Part shown: piece after piece, positions 52,102 to 60,167 of the stretch
Numbering within the stretch: the stretch's first letter is position 1
How the letters are laid out: every line of letters begins with the position of its first letter
Source: Planctomycetota bacterium
GTDB taxonomy: Bacteria > Planctomycetota > Planctomycetia > Pirellulales > Pirellulaceae
Length of the DNA: 64,000 nt
Assembly (NCBI GenBank): GCA_026692865.1
Contig: JAPLNI010000053.1
Span: 124,001 to 188,000 of the forward strand
Direction of reading: 5' to 3'
The notes under the pieces: model-generated
The model's input: the letters and a program-made list of their open reading frames with translations, nothing else
The model's database searches: none
Told to the model about the DNA's origin: nothing
Position numbers and translations under genes: made by a program

Positions 52102-54593
52102 AAGCCAGTCCAAAGCCTCCATTTTGCCCATGCCCCATTGATTGCGTCGCCAAAAAGTGCCTTCCAAAGCGGTAACTGTCCGGTGTCAATTCGCAGCGTC
52201 GCGGCGCTACCGGAGCTGATCGTCTTATCGCTAATTTTTGGAATCGCGAGTCGAACTCGATAAATCGAATCATGGATCGAATCGGCACTGATCGCGACTA
52301 TCGAGCCTTTTTCTTCCGGGCGGTAAATGGCCGGAATGTTGCGCAGTGGTTGGCTCGCCAAAGAAAACTGTGCTTCAATCGGTTTGTTGGAAGAAGACTG
52401 ATCCGCTGCAAGTTTTAGAAATTGCCCAGAATGATGCTGTGGCATTCGCGCTTCGATCATCCATGGGCTTTCAGTCGCTTGCACAGAAACCAACAACTGG
52501 CCGGTGCGAACCGGGCGATCTTGAAGCGACTGCGAAGCGTTCCAAGTTGTGACAACTCCATCCGAAGCCGCAACGATTTTCAGTGCATCGATTTGTTTTC
52601 GCAAATCCCTGAGTCTGATTGCTGTTTGTGGCGCCATCTTCCGAAGTGTATCTAGTTCTCCTTCCAAGGCGAATCTGTTCGATTCAGAAAGTTGTTGATC
52701 GCGGAGCATTCGATTGTTCAAGCTGATTATCTGCTGGTCGATCTGACGCACCTCGGCCTCGGTTTGATCGAACAACCGTTGGAGATTACGGTCCTCAAGC
52801 TCGATAAGAATTTGTCCGGCGGTTACCGCCTGACCGTAGTCAACATTGACGGTGCGTACGGTCGCGTCGCTACTTGCATAGTGTCGATGTTGTTTGGCAG
52901 CAACAATCGTAGCGGGAGAAATCAAATGAGACTGGACGGGGATAAAACCGACACCGATGACGCAACCAGCGGTTAAACACGCGATTGTCATTCGTGATTT
53001 CAATACGGTAGAGATCCGTGACGTAACTGTTTTTCGTTGCGTAAGCGATTTGCCTGTCCATGCCGCCAGCGCGGAAGGACGTGTCGCTTGGAGGACTACC
53101 GAAGTGACTTGCTGCGTGTGCGAGAGCAGTCGGTCAAGTTGTTCTGGAGACGAACGGGTTGAAGGCAACGACCAGTATACTAGCAGACCGACTCCGGAAT
53201 CATGATTCGGTTGATCCGAAAAGATTGGAATCCAAGTCGTGATTGCTGAGGTGAACATCGCGTTGAACCGAAGAATGGCTTCGTCACTCGATTCGGTACT
53301 GCGTGAGATGTTTTCGCACGCATCGGGCTGCATTAAACCGGGCCGCTTCTGACGTGTTGCTGCATTGGCGAATCTAATCGCGATTGTACCTGGCTGATCA
53401 GGACTCTCTTTTCGAAGTCGTCGATCTTCGGCAAAAATAGAAGTCGGGCAATGTGGCTGTTGATGCACCGCTGATTGTCGCAGGAACCAGTTCACAGAAA
53501 GTGAGATCGCTTGACTGCCATCGCTCTGCGATTTTACCGAACGCATTCCGCTGGCGACCAGCGTTTGCCAGGATTGATTGCGATGATATCGATGGACTAA
53601 GAAAACTTGATCGCACTCGAGGATGTCGCGAATTTGAGCGATGATTGGTGGAAGGATATCTGCAGGGCGGGCTGACGCGTGCCGAGTGGATGCGATCTCG
53701 AGAAGTTTAGAAGTTTCCGCGTTGACTCGTGTTTGGGATTGATGCTCACGAAGGCGATACGTTTTGAGAAAATCGGCCGTGAGGTCTGCAATTTGCGCAA
53801 CAAATCGAAGGTAACCTCGCTGAGTGGCTATTCCGCCGCTTGGAGCTTGCACGACTTGTAACCACCAACTTCCAAGGCTGCTTTCCACAGGAACGGGCGC
53901 GAAGATTAATGCCATCGCGGTTGGATTTTCAGGAAGCGACGATTCTTTCAAGGCCCCTCTGGTGATTTGGTCTATTTCGCACGAGCCAGGAGGAACTAGG
54001 ACTGGTTGTCGTTCTTGATGAACCTTGGCAAGGAGAGTCTGATGAATAGCGGAGGGACGCAGGTGGCGTGTCTTCGCGGACAATTGGTTGGTATCGGCTG
54101 ATTTGTCGGTGTTGGCTGATTGAAGTGAGTCGCTATCGCCGGCCGTCGTTGAACTGCCGTTTGCCGGTGGCGGATTGATCAAACTATCGATCGAGTTCTG
54201 GCTTCTTCCAATGGTTTGATCAATCTTCGACTCGAGCGAATCCTCACCTCGGGTGTTATTTGCTTGGAGAGCTTCTGAAGAGTAGTCTTCTAAGAGCACC
54301 CCTGGCATTGCGTAACAGTGGATCGCGTGCCAATTGCCTTCGTGATCGACAGACCAGAGAGCCGCGCCGGTGGCCGCCATCGACTGAGCCAAGCGCGGAA
54401 GCATATCGGTTGCATAGGAAGTTGGATCACGATGCGACCGCGCAAGACCGGCTATCTCCGCAACGAGGCCGCTAATCTGCGACTTGGTCTTGGAGATCGC
54501 TGCGCTGTCCAGCTCAAGGGCAAGCTTGTTAGCATGTCCCGAAGCAAGTGTCGCGGTATCCAATATTCGATCCTGTTCATGCGAGCGGAACAT
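52098..54593 (-). CDS. GAF-GAF-TM-HlyD fusion: sensor domain linked to a periplasmic adaptor
   Basis: 831 residues. Two GAF-like domains precede the membrane: about 40-275 (MAATGAALWSVDHEGNWHAI, then VESSLGSWWLQVVQAPSGG) and about 290-515 (LECDQVFLVHRYHRNQSWQT, VGLLVYWSLP). One TM helix follows at about 540-562 (MTIACLTAGCVIGVGFIPV). The periplasmic part (565-831) is HlyD-like: YASSDATVRTVNVDYGQAV, a helical hairpin (EAEVRQIDQQIISLNNRML), then VVTTWNASQSLQDRPVRTGQ and a barrel. The cytosolic GAF pair could sense a small molecule or protein state and gate the exporter. It is translationally coupled (ATGA) to the second adaptor and lies 54 nt after the TolC-like gene. Such GAF-HlyD fusions are known mainly from planctomycete annotation and lack a tested role. 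Confidence 0.85.
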   Translation of the reverse strand: MFRSHEQDRILDTATLASGHANKLALELDSAAISKTKSQISGLVAEIAGLARSHRDPTSYATDMLPRLAQSMAATGAALWSVDHEGNWHAIHCYAMPGVLLEDYSSEALQANNTRGEDSLESKIDQTIGRSQNSIDSLINPPPANGSSTTAGDSDSLQSANTDKSADTNQLSAKTRHLRPSAIHQTLLAKVHQERQPVLVPPGSCEIDQITRGALKESSLPENPTAMALIFAPVPVESSLGSWWLQVVQAPSGGIATQRGYLRFVAQIADLTADFLKTYRLREHQSQTRVNAETSKLLEIASTRHASARPADILPPIIAQIRDILECDQVFLVHRYHRNQSWQTLVASGMRSVKSQSDGSQAISLSVNWFLRQSAVHQQPHCPTSIFAEDRRLRKESPDQPGTIAIRFANAATRQKRPGLMQPDACENISRSTESSDEAILRFNAMFTSAITTWIPIFSDQPNHDSGVGLLVYWSLPSTRSSPEQLDRLLSHTQQVTSVVLQATRPSALAAWTGKSLTQRKTVTSRISTVLKSRMTIACLTAGCVIGVGFIPVQSHLISPATIVAAKQHRHYASSDATVRTVNVDYGQAVTAGQILIELEDRNLQRLFDQTEAEVRQIDQQIISLNNRMLRDQQLSESNRFALEGELDTLRKMAPQTAIRLRDLRKQIDALKIVAASDGVVTTWNASQSLQDRPVRTGQLLVSVQATESPWMIEARMPQHHSGQFLKLAADQSSSNKPIEAQFSLASQPLRNIPAIYRPEEKGSIVAISADSIHDSIYRVRLAIPKISDKTISSGSAATLRIDTGQLPLWKALFGDAINGAWAKWRLWTGL

Positions 54594-54647
54594 GTTTTGT
54601 TCGAACGCGATGGAAGTTTGAAATGGGCTTGTCCGGCAAACGCTCGA

Positions 54648-56654
54648 TTACTGATTGTCTGCTTCGATGGTTGTCGTAATATCCGGTTCGGTCATGAGCG
54701 GTGCAGGAAGTTCTTCGCCGACTGCGGTTGGATCAAACGGACCAGCACTAAACGGTCCTGGTTCCACATTCTGAACACGAATACCTGGTGCGAATGGTGT
54801 GTAATCGCGACCTTTTTGGTAAGCATCGCGATACGCATCGCCGCTGTAACCGGCCTCGGATAGTTGCACTTGGTTGTAGCCAAGCAGAGATCCCTTCTCG
54901 CGGTGGAAGTCTCGCATCGCGAGCATGTAATCGGTAAGCGAACGATAATAAGAGCTCGTACTCGTTGCGAGTTGCTGCTGAGCAAGAAGTAAGATGTTGA
55001 TGTTGATCAAACCTCGTTCGTAGCGATTGCGAAGCACTTCTACTTGAAGCGTGTCCGCCGCAACGCGATTGTAATTTGTTTGCACTTGAGCAAAGCTACG
55101 GTCCATTTGTCGATATGCGTTACTGAGGTCATGCGAAATCTTAAGTTCGATTTCTTTCAGCAAGCTATTCTCGCGAACCAGATTCAGCTGCGCATTTCTG
55201 ACACCGGAAGAGGCTTGGCGAAGTCCCACGTTATAGGACCACTCCATCCCAGCTTGCCATTCTTGGAAATTTCCTTCGGTAACGTTTTGAGCGAGACTTT
55301 CGAAACTGTTATCTGGATTACGGGAACCGATCAAGTGGTCGCCCAGTCCTCGCCATCGGTACTGGCTAACCAAGTCCAGACGAGCTCGTCGATTCAATCG
55401 AGATGCCAAGAGTTCCATCTCACGACGTTTGACTGTCCACTTTTGTCGACGTACTTCCACACGTTGAGTCGTCGCATCGGCAACTGCTCTGAACCAGTCA
55501 ACATTCACCTCTGCTTGAAGAGGCAGATCGGTTGGTTTGATCAACCGACCATCACTCGCTGCGACGCCCATCAAGTATCGCAAGCGTTGCTCAGCGGTAT
55601 ACAACCCTTGAGGACCTGCGAGAGCATCATTGACTTGCGAATCAAAGAGATAGTATTGCGATCGAGCTTGCGCCTCGGCATCTGCTTCACCACCTCGTGC
55701 GCTCACCTTTTTCAATTCGTTGATGCGCTGCCAAGTTCGCAACGCGTTCTCTCGACCGGTCACCTGAGCATCTAATGCTCGATAAGCGAAGTAGAGCTCC
55801 CAATATGCGGTCTCGATATCGTTGACAAGTTTGATGACTCCGTTCTCGAAATCTGCCAACGAGATATCCATGTTCACTCGAGCAATCAGAACCCCGTTGT
55901 AAACGCCGATCTGCGGATTCACGAATTGACCACTACCGTATTGCGTTGGACCAGCAATTCGGTTGTAAGTGAGGCCCGAACCTTGCATCAAAGGTTGCCT
56001 TACGCCTGCTTGCAAAAAGCCCGAGAAGCTACTCGGGAAGTTTTGATTTGGATTATTGTTGCGATCGTAAATAACATTACTGCTGAGGGTGAACACACCT
56101 CCCGTCGCAGTCGTTTTGGATACACCATTGATGTAGTTTCCTGTGGTTTGTTGAAATGCGGGAGGAATGAAACCCGCAAACTGCTGGTTGTTTGGGCGGT
56201 CGTTCTTGCCCCAGAAAAGTTGCGTCGCGGTCTGGGCATCGAAGGCTGACAGCGCTGCTTCGATACCGGCCTGAGGATTGGATTCGGTAAGACCAGGATC
56301 CAAAGTCGTTTGAACCGTCGCGGTCCCCTGAACTACCGAGCCACCCAGTGATCTTAGGACGTCGCTTTTCCGCAACGAGGTTTGCACTGCCTCTTGAAGC
56401 GAAAGCTCCCATGCAGGCAACTCGGCTGGATTCGTGATCGCCAGCGGCAACGGAATACCCGTTGCATCTGGATCTCCCACTGATGCGACATCCGGATACT
56501 CAATCTGATGAGCAAAAGACTGAAAGTAAGCTGTATCCTTCGAGTCACGCCAAGCGGAGAAGCGTTGAACGGGGCCGCGGCATCCCGAAACGAGAGTCGT
56601 CGCAGCCAAAGAAAGCTTCAACCATCGTCGCAAATCTGTTTTGCATTTCATCAT
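54648..56654 (-). CDS. TolC-like outer-membrane efflux lipoprotein
   Basis: 668 residues (the first two codons are both ATG). The N-terminus MMKCKTDLRRWLKLSLAATT runs into a lipobox LVSGC, so it is a lipid-anchored outer-membrane protein. Two repeated TolC halves show long amphipathic helices (EARAQ-type stretches such as VSARGGEADAEAQARSQYYL, ISHDLSNAYRQMDRSFAQVQ, VEVLRNRYERGLININILLLA). The length is well above the ~450 of E. coli TolC, because of an N-terminal ~150-residue region and a Pro/Gly tail. It supplies the outer-membrane channel for the adjacent HlyD adaptors. A small Cys-containing open frame ends 6 nt upstream of its start. Confidence 0.9.
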   Translation of the reverse strand: MMKCKTDLRRWLKLSLAATTLVSGCRGPVQRFSAWRDSKDTAYFQSFAHQIEYPDVASVGDPDATGIPLPLAITNPAELPAWELSLQEAVQTSLRKSDVLRSLGGSVVQGTATVQTTLDPGLTESNPQAGIEAALSAFDAQTATQLFWGKNDRPNNQQFAGFIPPAFQQTTGNYINGVSKTTATGGVFTLSSNVIYDRNNNPNQNFPSSFSGFLQAGVRQPLMQGSGLTYNRIAGPTQYGSGQFVNPQIGVYNGVLIARVNMDISLADFENGVIKLVNDIETAYWELYFAYRALDAQVTGRENALRTWQRINELKKVSARGGEADAEAQARSQYYLFDSQVNDALAGPQGLYTAEQRLRYLMGVAASDGRLIKPTDLPLQAEVNVDWFRAVADATTQRVEVRRQKWTVKRREMELLASRLNRRARLDLVSQYRWRGLGDHLIGSRNPDNSFESLAQNVTEGNFQEWQAGMEWSYNVGLRQASSGVRNAQLNLVRENSLLKEIELKISHDLSNAYRQMDRSFAQVQTNYNRVAADTLQVEVLRNRYERGLININILLLAQQQLATSTSSYYRSLTDYMLAMRDFHREKGSLLGYNQVQLSEAGYSGDAYRDAYQKGRDYTPFAPGIRVQNVEPGPFSAGPFDPTAVGEELPAPLMTEPDITTTIEADNQ

Positions 56655-56660
56655 GTTGGC

Positions 56661-56882
56661 CTATCCGCTGATCTTTACCCGAATTGGGCGTCCGATTGCT
56701 ATCAAAGCGTTAAACAACGCTTTTCGTGACTCTTCGTCACAATTGGTATCGGAAGCGGTTTCGTAACCGCTGGAACATTCAGCACGTGCTAGAGCGCATA
56801 ATTCATAGCTTGTACAGTCATAAGAGTTACGACCGTAATAGATTACGTAGATTCCGAGAAGACTCGGAATTGAGGGAAGCAT
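56661..56882 (-). CDS. Possible 73-aa Cys-containing peptide, first gene of the export operon
   Basis: ATG 56882 to TAG 56661-56663, ending only 6 nt before the tolC-like ATG. Four Cys residues lie in the middle (DCTSYELCALARAEC, then DTNC), preceded by a mildly hydrophobic start (PSLLGIYVIYYGRNS) and followed by an amphipathic charged end (RKALFNALIAIGRPIRVKISG). Codon choice resembles the neighbours. No ribosome-binding site stands out, and an in-frame TTG at 56924 would add 14 residues. The operon position beside an RRE-like M50 protease and export proteins makes it a candidate substrate or precursor peptide. The same bases form strong hairpins (56704-56870), so it may be non-coding. I do not recognise a family. 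Confidence 0.45.
   Translation of the reverse strand: MLPSIPSLLGIYVIYYGRNSYDCTSYELCALARAECSSGYETASDTNCDEESRKALFNALIAIGRPIRVKISG
56704..56870 (-). ncRNA. Array of perfect hairpins upstream of the TolC-like gene
   Basis: On either strand the following are seen. 56704-56723: 8-bp stem AAAGCGTT / AACGCTTT, 4-nt loop. 56726-56740: 5-bp stem GTGAC / GTCAC, 5-nt loop. 56754-56771: 7-bp stem AGCGGTT / AACCGCT, 4-nt loop. 56781-56790: palindrome AGCACGTGCT. 56851-56870: 8-bp stem ATTCCGAG / CTCGGAAT, 4-nt loop. In the operon sense, the last hairpin's loop (UCUU) can pair with the loop GAAGA of the second. Such regularity is not expected by chance in 167 bases. Candidate structured leader or regulatory RNA for the export operon; strand is inferred from the operon. 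Confidence 0.5.
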
Positions 56883-56997
56883 CAGAACCAAGCAATCGCA
56901 TTTAGCCCGAGCAAAAGACCTCAAGTGTTAACTTGGATGCAGGGCGTAGCTTCAAAAGCAGGTCTTCTGTCGGCCGAGCCTGAAGAATAGAGGAGCC

Positions 56998-57067
56998 GTA
57001 GGTTGGGACCCTTGTCCCGTCCGGTTACCCGTTTGTTCGCTCGTTGGGCACAATAGTCCCAAACTAC
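56998..57067. repeat. 70-bp inverted-repeat element (GTAGGTTGGGAC ... GTCCCAAACTAC)
   Basis: The 12-bp arms at 56998-57009 and 57056-57067 are complementary except for one position. The interior has further partial symmetry (GGGACCCTTGTCCC). It lies in the spacer between the DUF6580 gene and the export operon. The form resembles a small non-autonomous repeat; it could also terminate the upstream operon. Confidence 0.5.
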
Positions 57068-57118
57068 AATTACTTCTCGCCCTACTGCTCACCCAAATTG
57101 GGACCACCGCCGCCCAAA

Positions 57119-57886
57119 TTAAACGGTCTCGCCAACTTCGTTGGTTTGATAAGTCATCGCAACTTGATGCACTGCGACCACTGCTGCGGTGCCAATCACG
57201 TCCGAGAGAAATGAATTCTTAAAGAATGGAATCGCAGAGATGTAGCAGTCGACCAATCCAGTCAGGCTTGTTGAGTACTTCATAACCGGATCCAACCAGC
57301 AGCCAAAATTGCTGACAATGAAAAACGCGATTGAACCCGCGATTGAAGTCCCCAGCACAACATCCCAGCTATCTTTCAATCGCAGGACGTGTCCGACTCC
57401 GACCATTGCAGCAAAGCCCACATAATTCAAAACCATACTGATGGCGGTGTATCGATAAATTCCAGCAACGCCTAGCAATTCGCCTAAGAAGTCACTCGCA
57501 ATAATGCCGCCTATAGGAATGATCCACGCCAAAGGACCTCGCAGATAAGCTCCGCAGAAGACGGAGAGCGCACCAAACAACGCAACATTTGGGATCCACG
57601 GGGCAAACTTCAAGCCTGTTGCGAGTACCAGCAAGACGAGGGCGGAAACGATTGCGGAATATCGGAAGCTGTTCAAAGTATGCACCCTTGGGTCGATCGC
57701 TGCTGGTGAAGGCAGTCTGAGTAAAAAGTTTAATGAAGTTGTTCTGCTGGTGGCTTCAGCCCCGGAGTCATTCCCAAAAATTCGCTGTAGCCAATGTTCT
57801 GACTTTGTCTGCTGCACCACCGCTTGCGATCTTGTGCTATCGCTTGAGAATTTCTTCGAAACCGTTGGCGTTAGGCTAACTGGCAT
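57119..57886 (-). CDS. DUF6580 family membrane protein (putative transporter component)
   Basis: 255 residues from ATG 57886, overlapping the CobA-HemD stop by 11 nt; the longer frame is not needed. A ~75-residue cytosolic N-terminus precedes 5-6 membrane helices: VSALVLLVLATGLKFAPW, VALFGALSVFCGAYLRGPL, IPIGGIIASDFLG, AISMVLNYVGFAAMVGVGHV, IAGSIAFFIVSNFGCWL. The PNVALFGALSVFCGAYL and FFIVSNFGCWLDP signatures, and the CYISAIPFFKNSFLSDVIG end, fit DUF6580, a family resembling ECF-type S components. Coupling to uroporphyrinogen-III methyltransferase suggests uptake of a corrin, metal or related cofactor, but this is inference. Confidence 0.8.
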   Translation of the reverse strand: MPVSLTPTVSKKFSSDSTRSQAVVQQTKSEHWLQRIFGNDSGAEATSRTTSLNFLLRLPSPAAIDPRVHTLNSFRYSAIVSALVLLVLATGLKFAPWIPNVALFGALSVFCGAYLRGPLAWIIPIGGIIASDFLGELLGVAGIYRYTAISMVLNYVGFAAMVGVGHVLRLKDSWDVVLGTSIAGSIAFFIVSNFGCWLDPVMKYSTSLTGLVDCYISAIPFFKNSFLSDVIGTAAVVAVHQVAMTYQTNEVGETV

Positions 57887-59630
57887 CGCCTGTTTTATCA
57901 AGCTCCAAACCGCAGTCATTGTGAATCGAGGCCACTATACCCGCGATAGAAGCCTCTTTCGCTTCGACAATGTTTGACAGCTCAAGGCCTTCGAACATCG
58001 CAGTCACGGCAGGCGAAATCGAGGCGATCTTGGTTTTACTTAGCTCTTTTCCAAACCAATCGACCAACCTTCGAGCGATCGCGGGGCTCGTCGCAAGGCA
58101 GTAATCAATTGAGCCGGCCTTCAGTTTTTCATTGATCAACGGGGCAGGGTAGGGGACCGCGAGCGTCCTGTAAGCCGTGATAGTCGACACCTGAAAGCCG
58201 CCGGATTCTAGCTCAAGCCCCAGAAATGGATCGGTTCGGTTGTTTCCAACGATCAAAAAACGAATTCTTGAGTCGGCTGATTTTTCTGTTAGCCCGCCCG
58301 TTATCCCAAGTAGTTCGTGCAGCAACGCTTTGGCTCCAAAGGGCGAGCCCGCAATCATGTCGGCGCGAAGCTGATACTTTTCTAGTTCTTCACGAATCGA
58401 TGGCCCTACTCCCGCTAATCGACAATTTCCAAGCACTCTTAAATCCTTTCCTAGCGAATGGATTCGATCCAAGAGCGCACGAACGCCAAATCGGGAGCTA
58501 AAGATGACCCATTGATACTGCGAGAGTCGCTCGATCTCATAGTCCAGTTCCAACCAATTCTCAGGCAACTCCACGCGCAACGCGGGCTGTGAATAGACGG
58601 TCGCACCTAACGCCTCCAGCTCTTCTGCAGTGCCGTCGGAGTCGTCTTGAGGGCGGCAAAGCAGGATTTTTTTACCAAAAAGAGGCCGCTTCTGAAACCA
58701 GTTAAATGGTGCACCCAAATGTGCGACGGGGCCAATCACGACCAGGACCGGCGGGCGGAACTTCGAAGCGGGAGTCATTCTGTCTGTGGCCTCACCTAAG
58801 GTGCATAGGGTCGTTTCTTGATCTGGCCACGAGCAGCGACGGACCAGAGCAACTGGCGTTTCTGGTGATTTGCCCGCCAAAATCAATCGGCGGCTCCAGT
58901 CTTCGACAGTCGTTACTCCCATGTAAATGACAACCGTCCCAGGAAACGCCGCTATCGAATCCCAATCAAAAGCCTCGTCCGATTCCGGCCCACCGTCAGA
59001 GGGCTGCGAATGCCCCGTGACCAAAGCCACCGCCGAAGCCCAGTCGCGATGCGTTATCGGAATTCCTGCATAGGCAGCGACAGCCGAAGCGGCCGTGATG
59101 CCCGGCACCACTTCGAAAGGAATCGACTCGCTGACAATCCTTTCAAGTTCCTCTCCGGTTCGAGCGAAAATGCCCGTGTCGCCCCCCTTGAGCCTGACGA
59201 CGGTTTTCCCAAGCTTGGCATGATGGACAATCGCGTCATTAATTTCTGACTGCTTCCAAATCCGCTGAGAACCGTGTTTCCCAACAGAAATCCACTCGCA
59301 CTCGCCTGGGGAAGATTCGACTTTCGGGGCAGTAACCGTTCCAGGAATCGCTTCTGTCGCTGCCGATGAAGATTTAACTGTATTCAGATTCAGGTTGAAA
59401 AGCTTAGTGTTTTCCTTAGATATTCTCGTTCGCAGGAAATTTTGCAGGTCCAAATTCGCCAGCCCGTCGAATAGCACCACATCCGCTATTCCAAGCACTT
59501 CCACGGCACGAAGAGTCAGCAATTTCGGTTCTCCCGGGCCCGCACCAACCAAATAGACTTTTCCAACAAGGATATCAGGCAAAGAGACAACTCTATAAAA
59601 AGAGGGACGAATCGCTTCCAAGGCGGACAA
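57876..59630 (-). CDS. Fused uroporphyrinogen-III C-methyltransferase / uroporphyrinogen-III synthase (CobA-HemD)
   Basis: 584 residues from TTG 59630; TTG 59579 is a plausible later start, and no ATG fits. The CobA half (about 20-310) has GKVYLVGAGPGEPKLLTLRA, VVRLKGGDTGIFARTGEELE, VVPGITAASAVAAYAGIPITHRD and PETPVALVRRCSWPDQ. The HemD half (about 325-575) begins KRPLFGKKILLCRPQDDSDG and shows VIFSSRFGVRALLDRI and CLATSPAIARRLVD. Together they convert hydroxymethylbilane to uroporphyrinogen III and methylate it to precorrin-2, towards sirohaem or cobalamin. A ~40-residue Ser/Thr-rich insertion (about 75-115) replaces the usual short loop before WISVGKHGS. The sulfate importer genes nearby fit sirohaem supply for sulfite reductase. 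Confidence 0.92.
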   Translation of the reverse strand: MSALEAIRPSFYRVVSLPDILVGKVYLVGAGPGEPKLLTLRAVEVLGIADVVLFDGLANLDLQNFLRTRISKENTKLFNLNLNTVKSSSAATEAIPGTVTAPKVESSPGECEWISVGKHGSQRIWKQSEINDAIVHHAKLGKTVVRLKGGDTGIFARTGEELERIVSESIPFEVVPGITAASAVAAYAGIPITHRDWASAVALVTGHSQPSDGGPESDEAFDWDSIAAFPGTVVIYMGVTTVEDWSRRLILAGKSPETPVALVRRCSWPDQETTLCTLGEATDRMTPASKFRPPVLVVIGPVAHLGAPFNWFQKRPLFGKKILLCRPQDDSDGTAEELEALGATVYSQPALRVELPENWLELDYEIERLSQYQWVIFSSRFGVRALLDRIHSLGKDLRVLGNCRLAGVGPSIREELEKYQLRADMIAGSPFGAKALLHELLGITGGLTEKSADSRIRFLIVGNNRTDPFLGLELESGGFQVSTITAYRTLAVPYPAPLINEKLKAGSIDYCLATSPAIARRLVDWFGKELSKTKIASISPAVTAMFEGLELSNIVEAKEASIAGIVASIHNDCGLELDKTGDAS

Positions 59631-59753
59631 AATCGCCTAGACAAATTCTGAGATTTGGTCCATCATACGCAACCCTGGAATTTCATTTGAGGCGATTGGA
59701 AAGAATTTTAACAGTTCTCCGTCGCTTGGTCTTTGCCGTTTATTGTTGTTGCT

Positions 59754-60029
59754 ATGCCCCACACAAAAAGTGCTAAAAAGCGTCATCGTCAAAATCTTGA
59801 GCTTCGTGCGAAGAATCGCGCAGTGAAGTCATCGTTAAAGACAGGAATCAAAAAGCTTCGTGAACTAGTCACCGCTAAGAAGTTTGACGAAGCCAAAGCG
59901 ATGCATTCAACGATGAGCAAGGCTCTTGACCAAGCCGCCTCGAAAAAGATCATCCACGTCAACAAGGCTGCTCGAACCAAAAGCCGCTTAAACAGCTTGA
60001 TCGTGAAATCGTCTGCTGTCGCGGTGTAG
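59754..60029 (+). CDS. rpsT: 30S ribosomal protein S20
   Basis: 91 residues from ATG 59754; an earlier ATG at 59733 would add seven atypical residues. The N-terminus MPHTKSAKKRHRQNLELRAK and the three-helix basic body (SSLKTGIKKLRELV, KIIHVNKAARTKSRLN) are typical S20. It binds 16S rRNA at the bottom of the small subunit. It is a single gene divergent from the CobA-HemD gene, with no oddities. Confidence 0.96.
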   Translation: MPHTKSAKKRHRQNLELRAKNRAVKSSLKTGIKKLRELVTAKKFDEAKAMHSTMSKALDQAASKKIIHVNKAARTKSRLNSLIVKSSAVAV

Positions 60030-60167
60030 TGATTGCCTGGGCTAATGTCCACCGGTGCTCACAGCCGTTACGATAAATTTATAGCTACAGCCGACCCTGT
60101 ATAGGGTGTAGGACAGGATCTTTGTAAGCCTGATACTACTAACTTACGGGCATACAGGTGGCAAACC

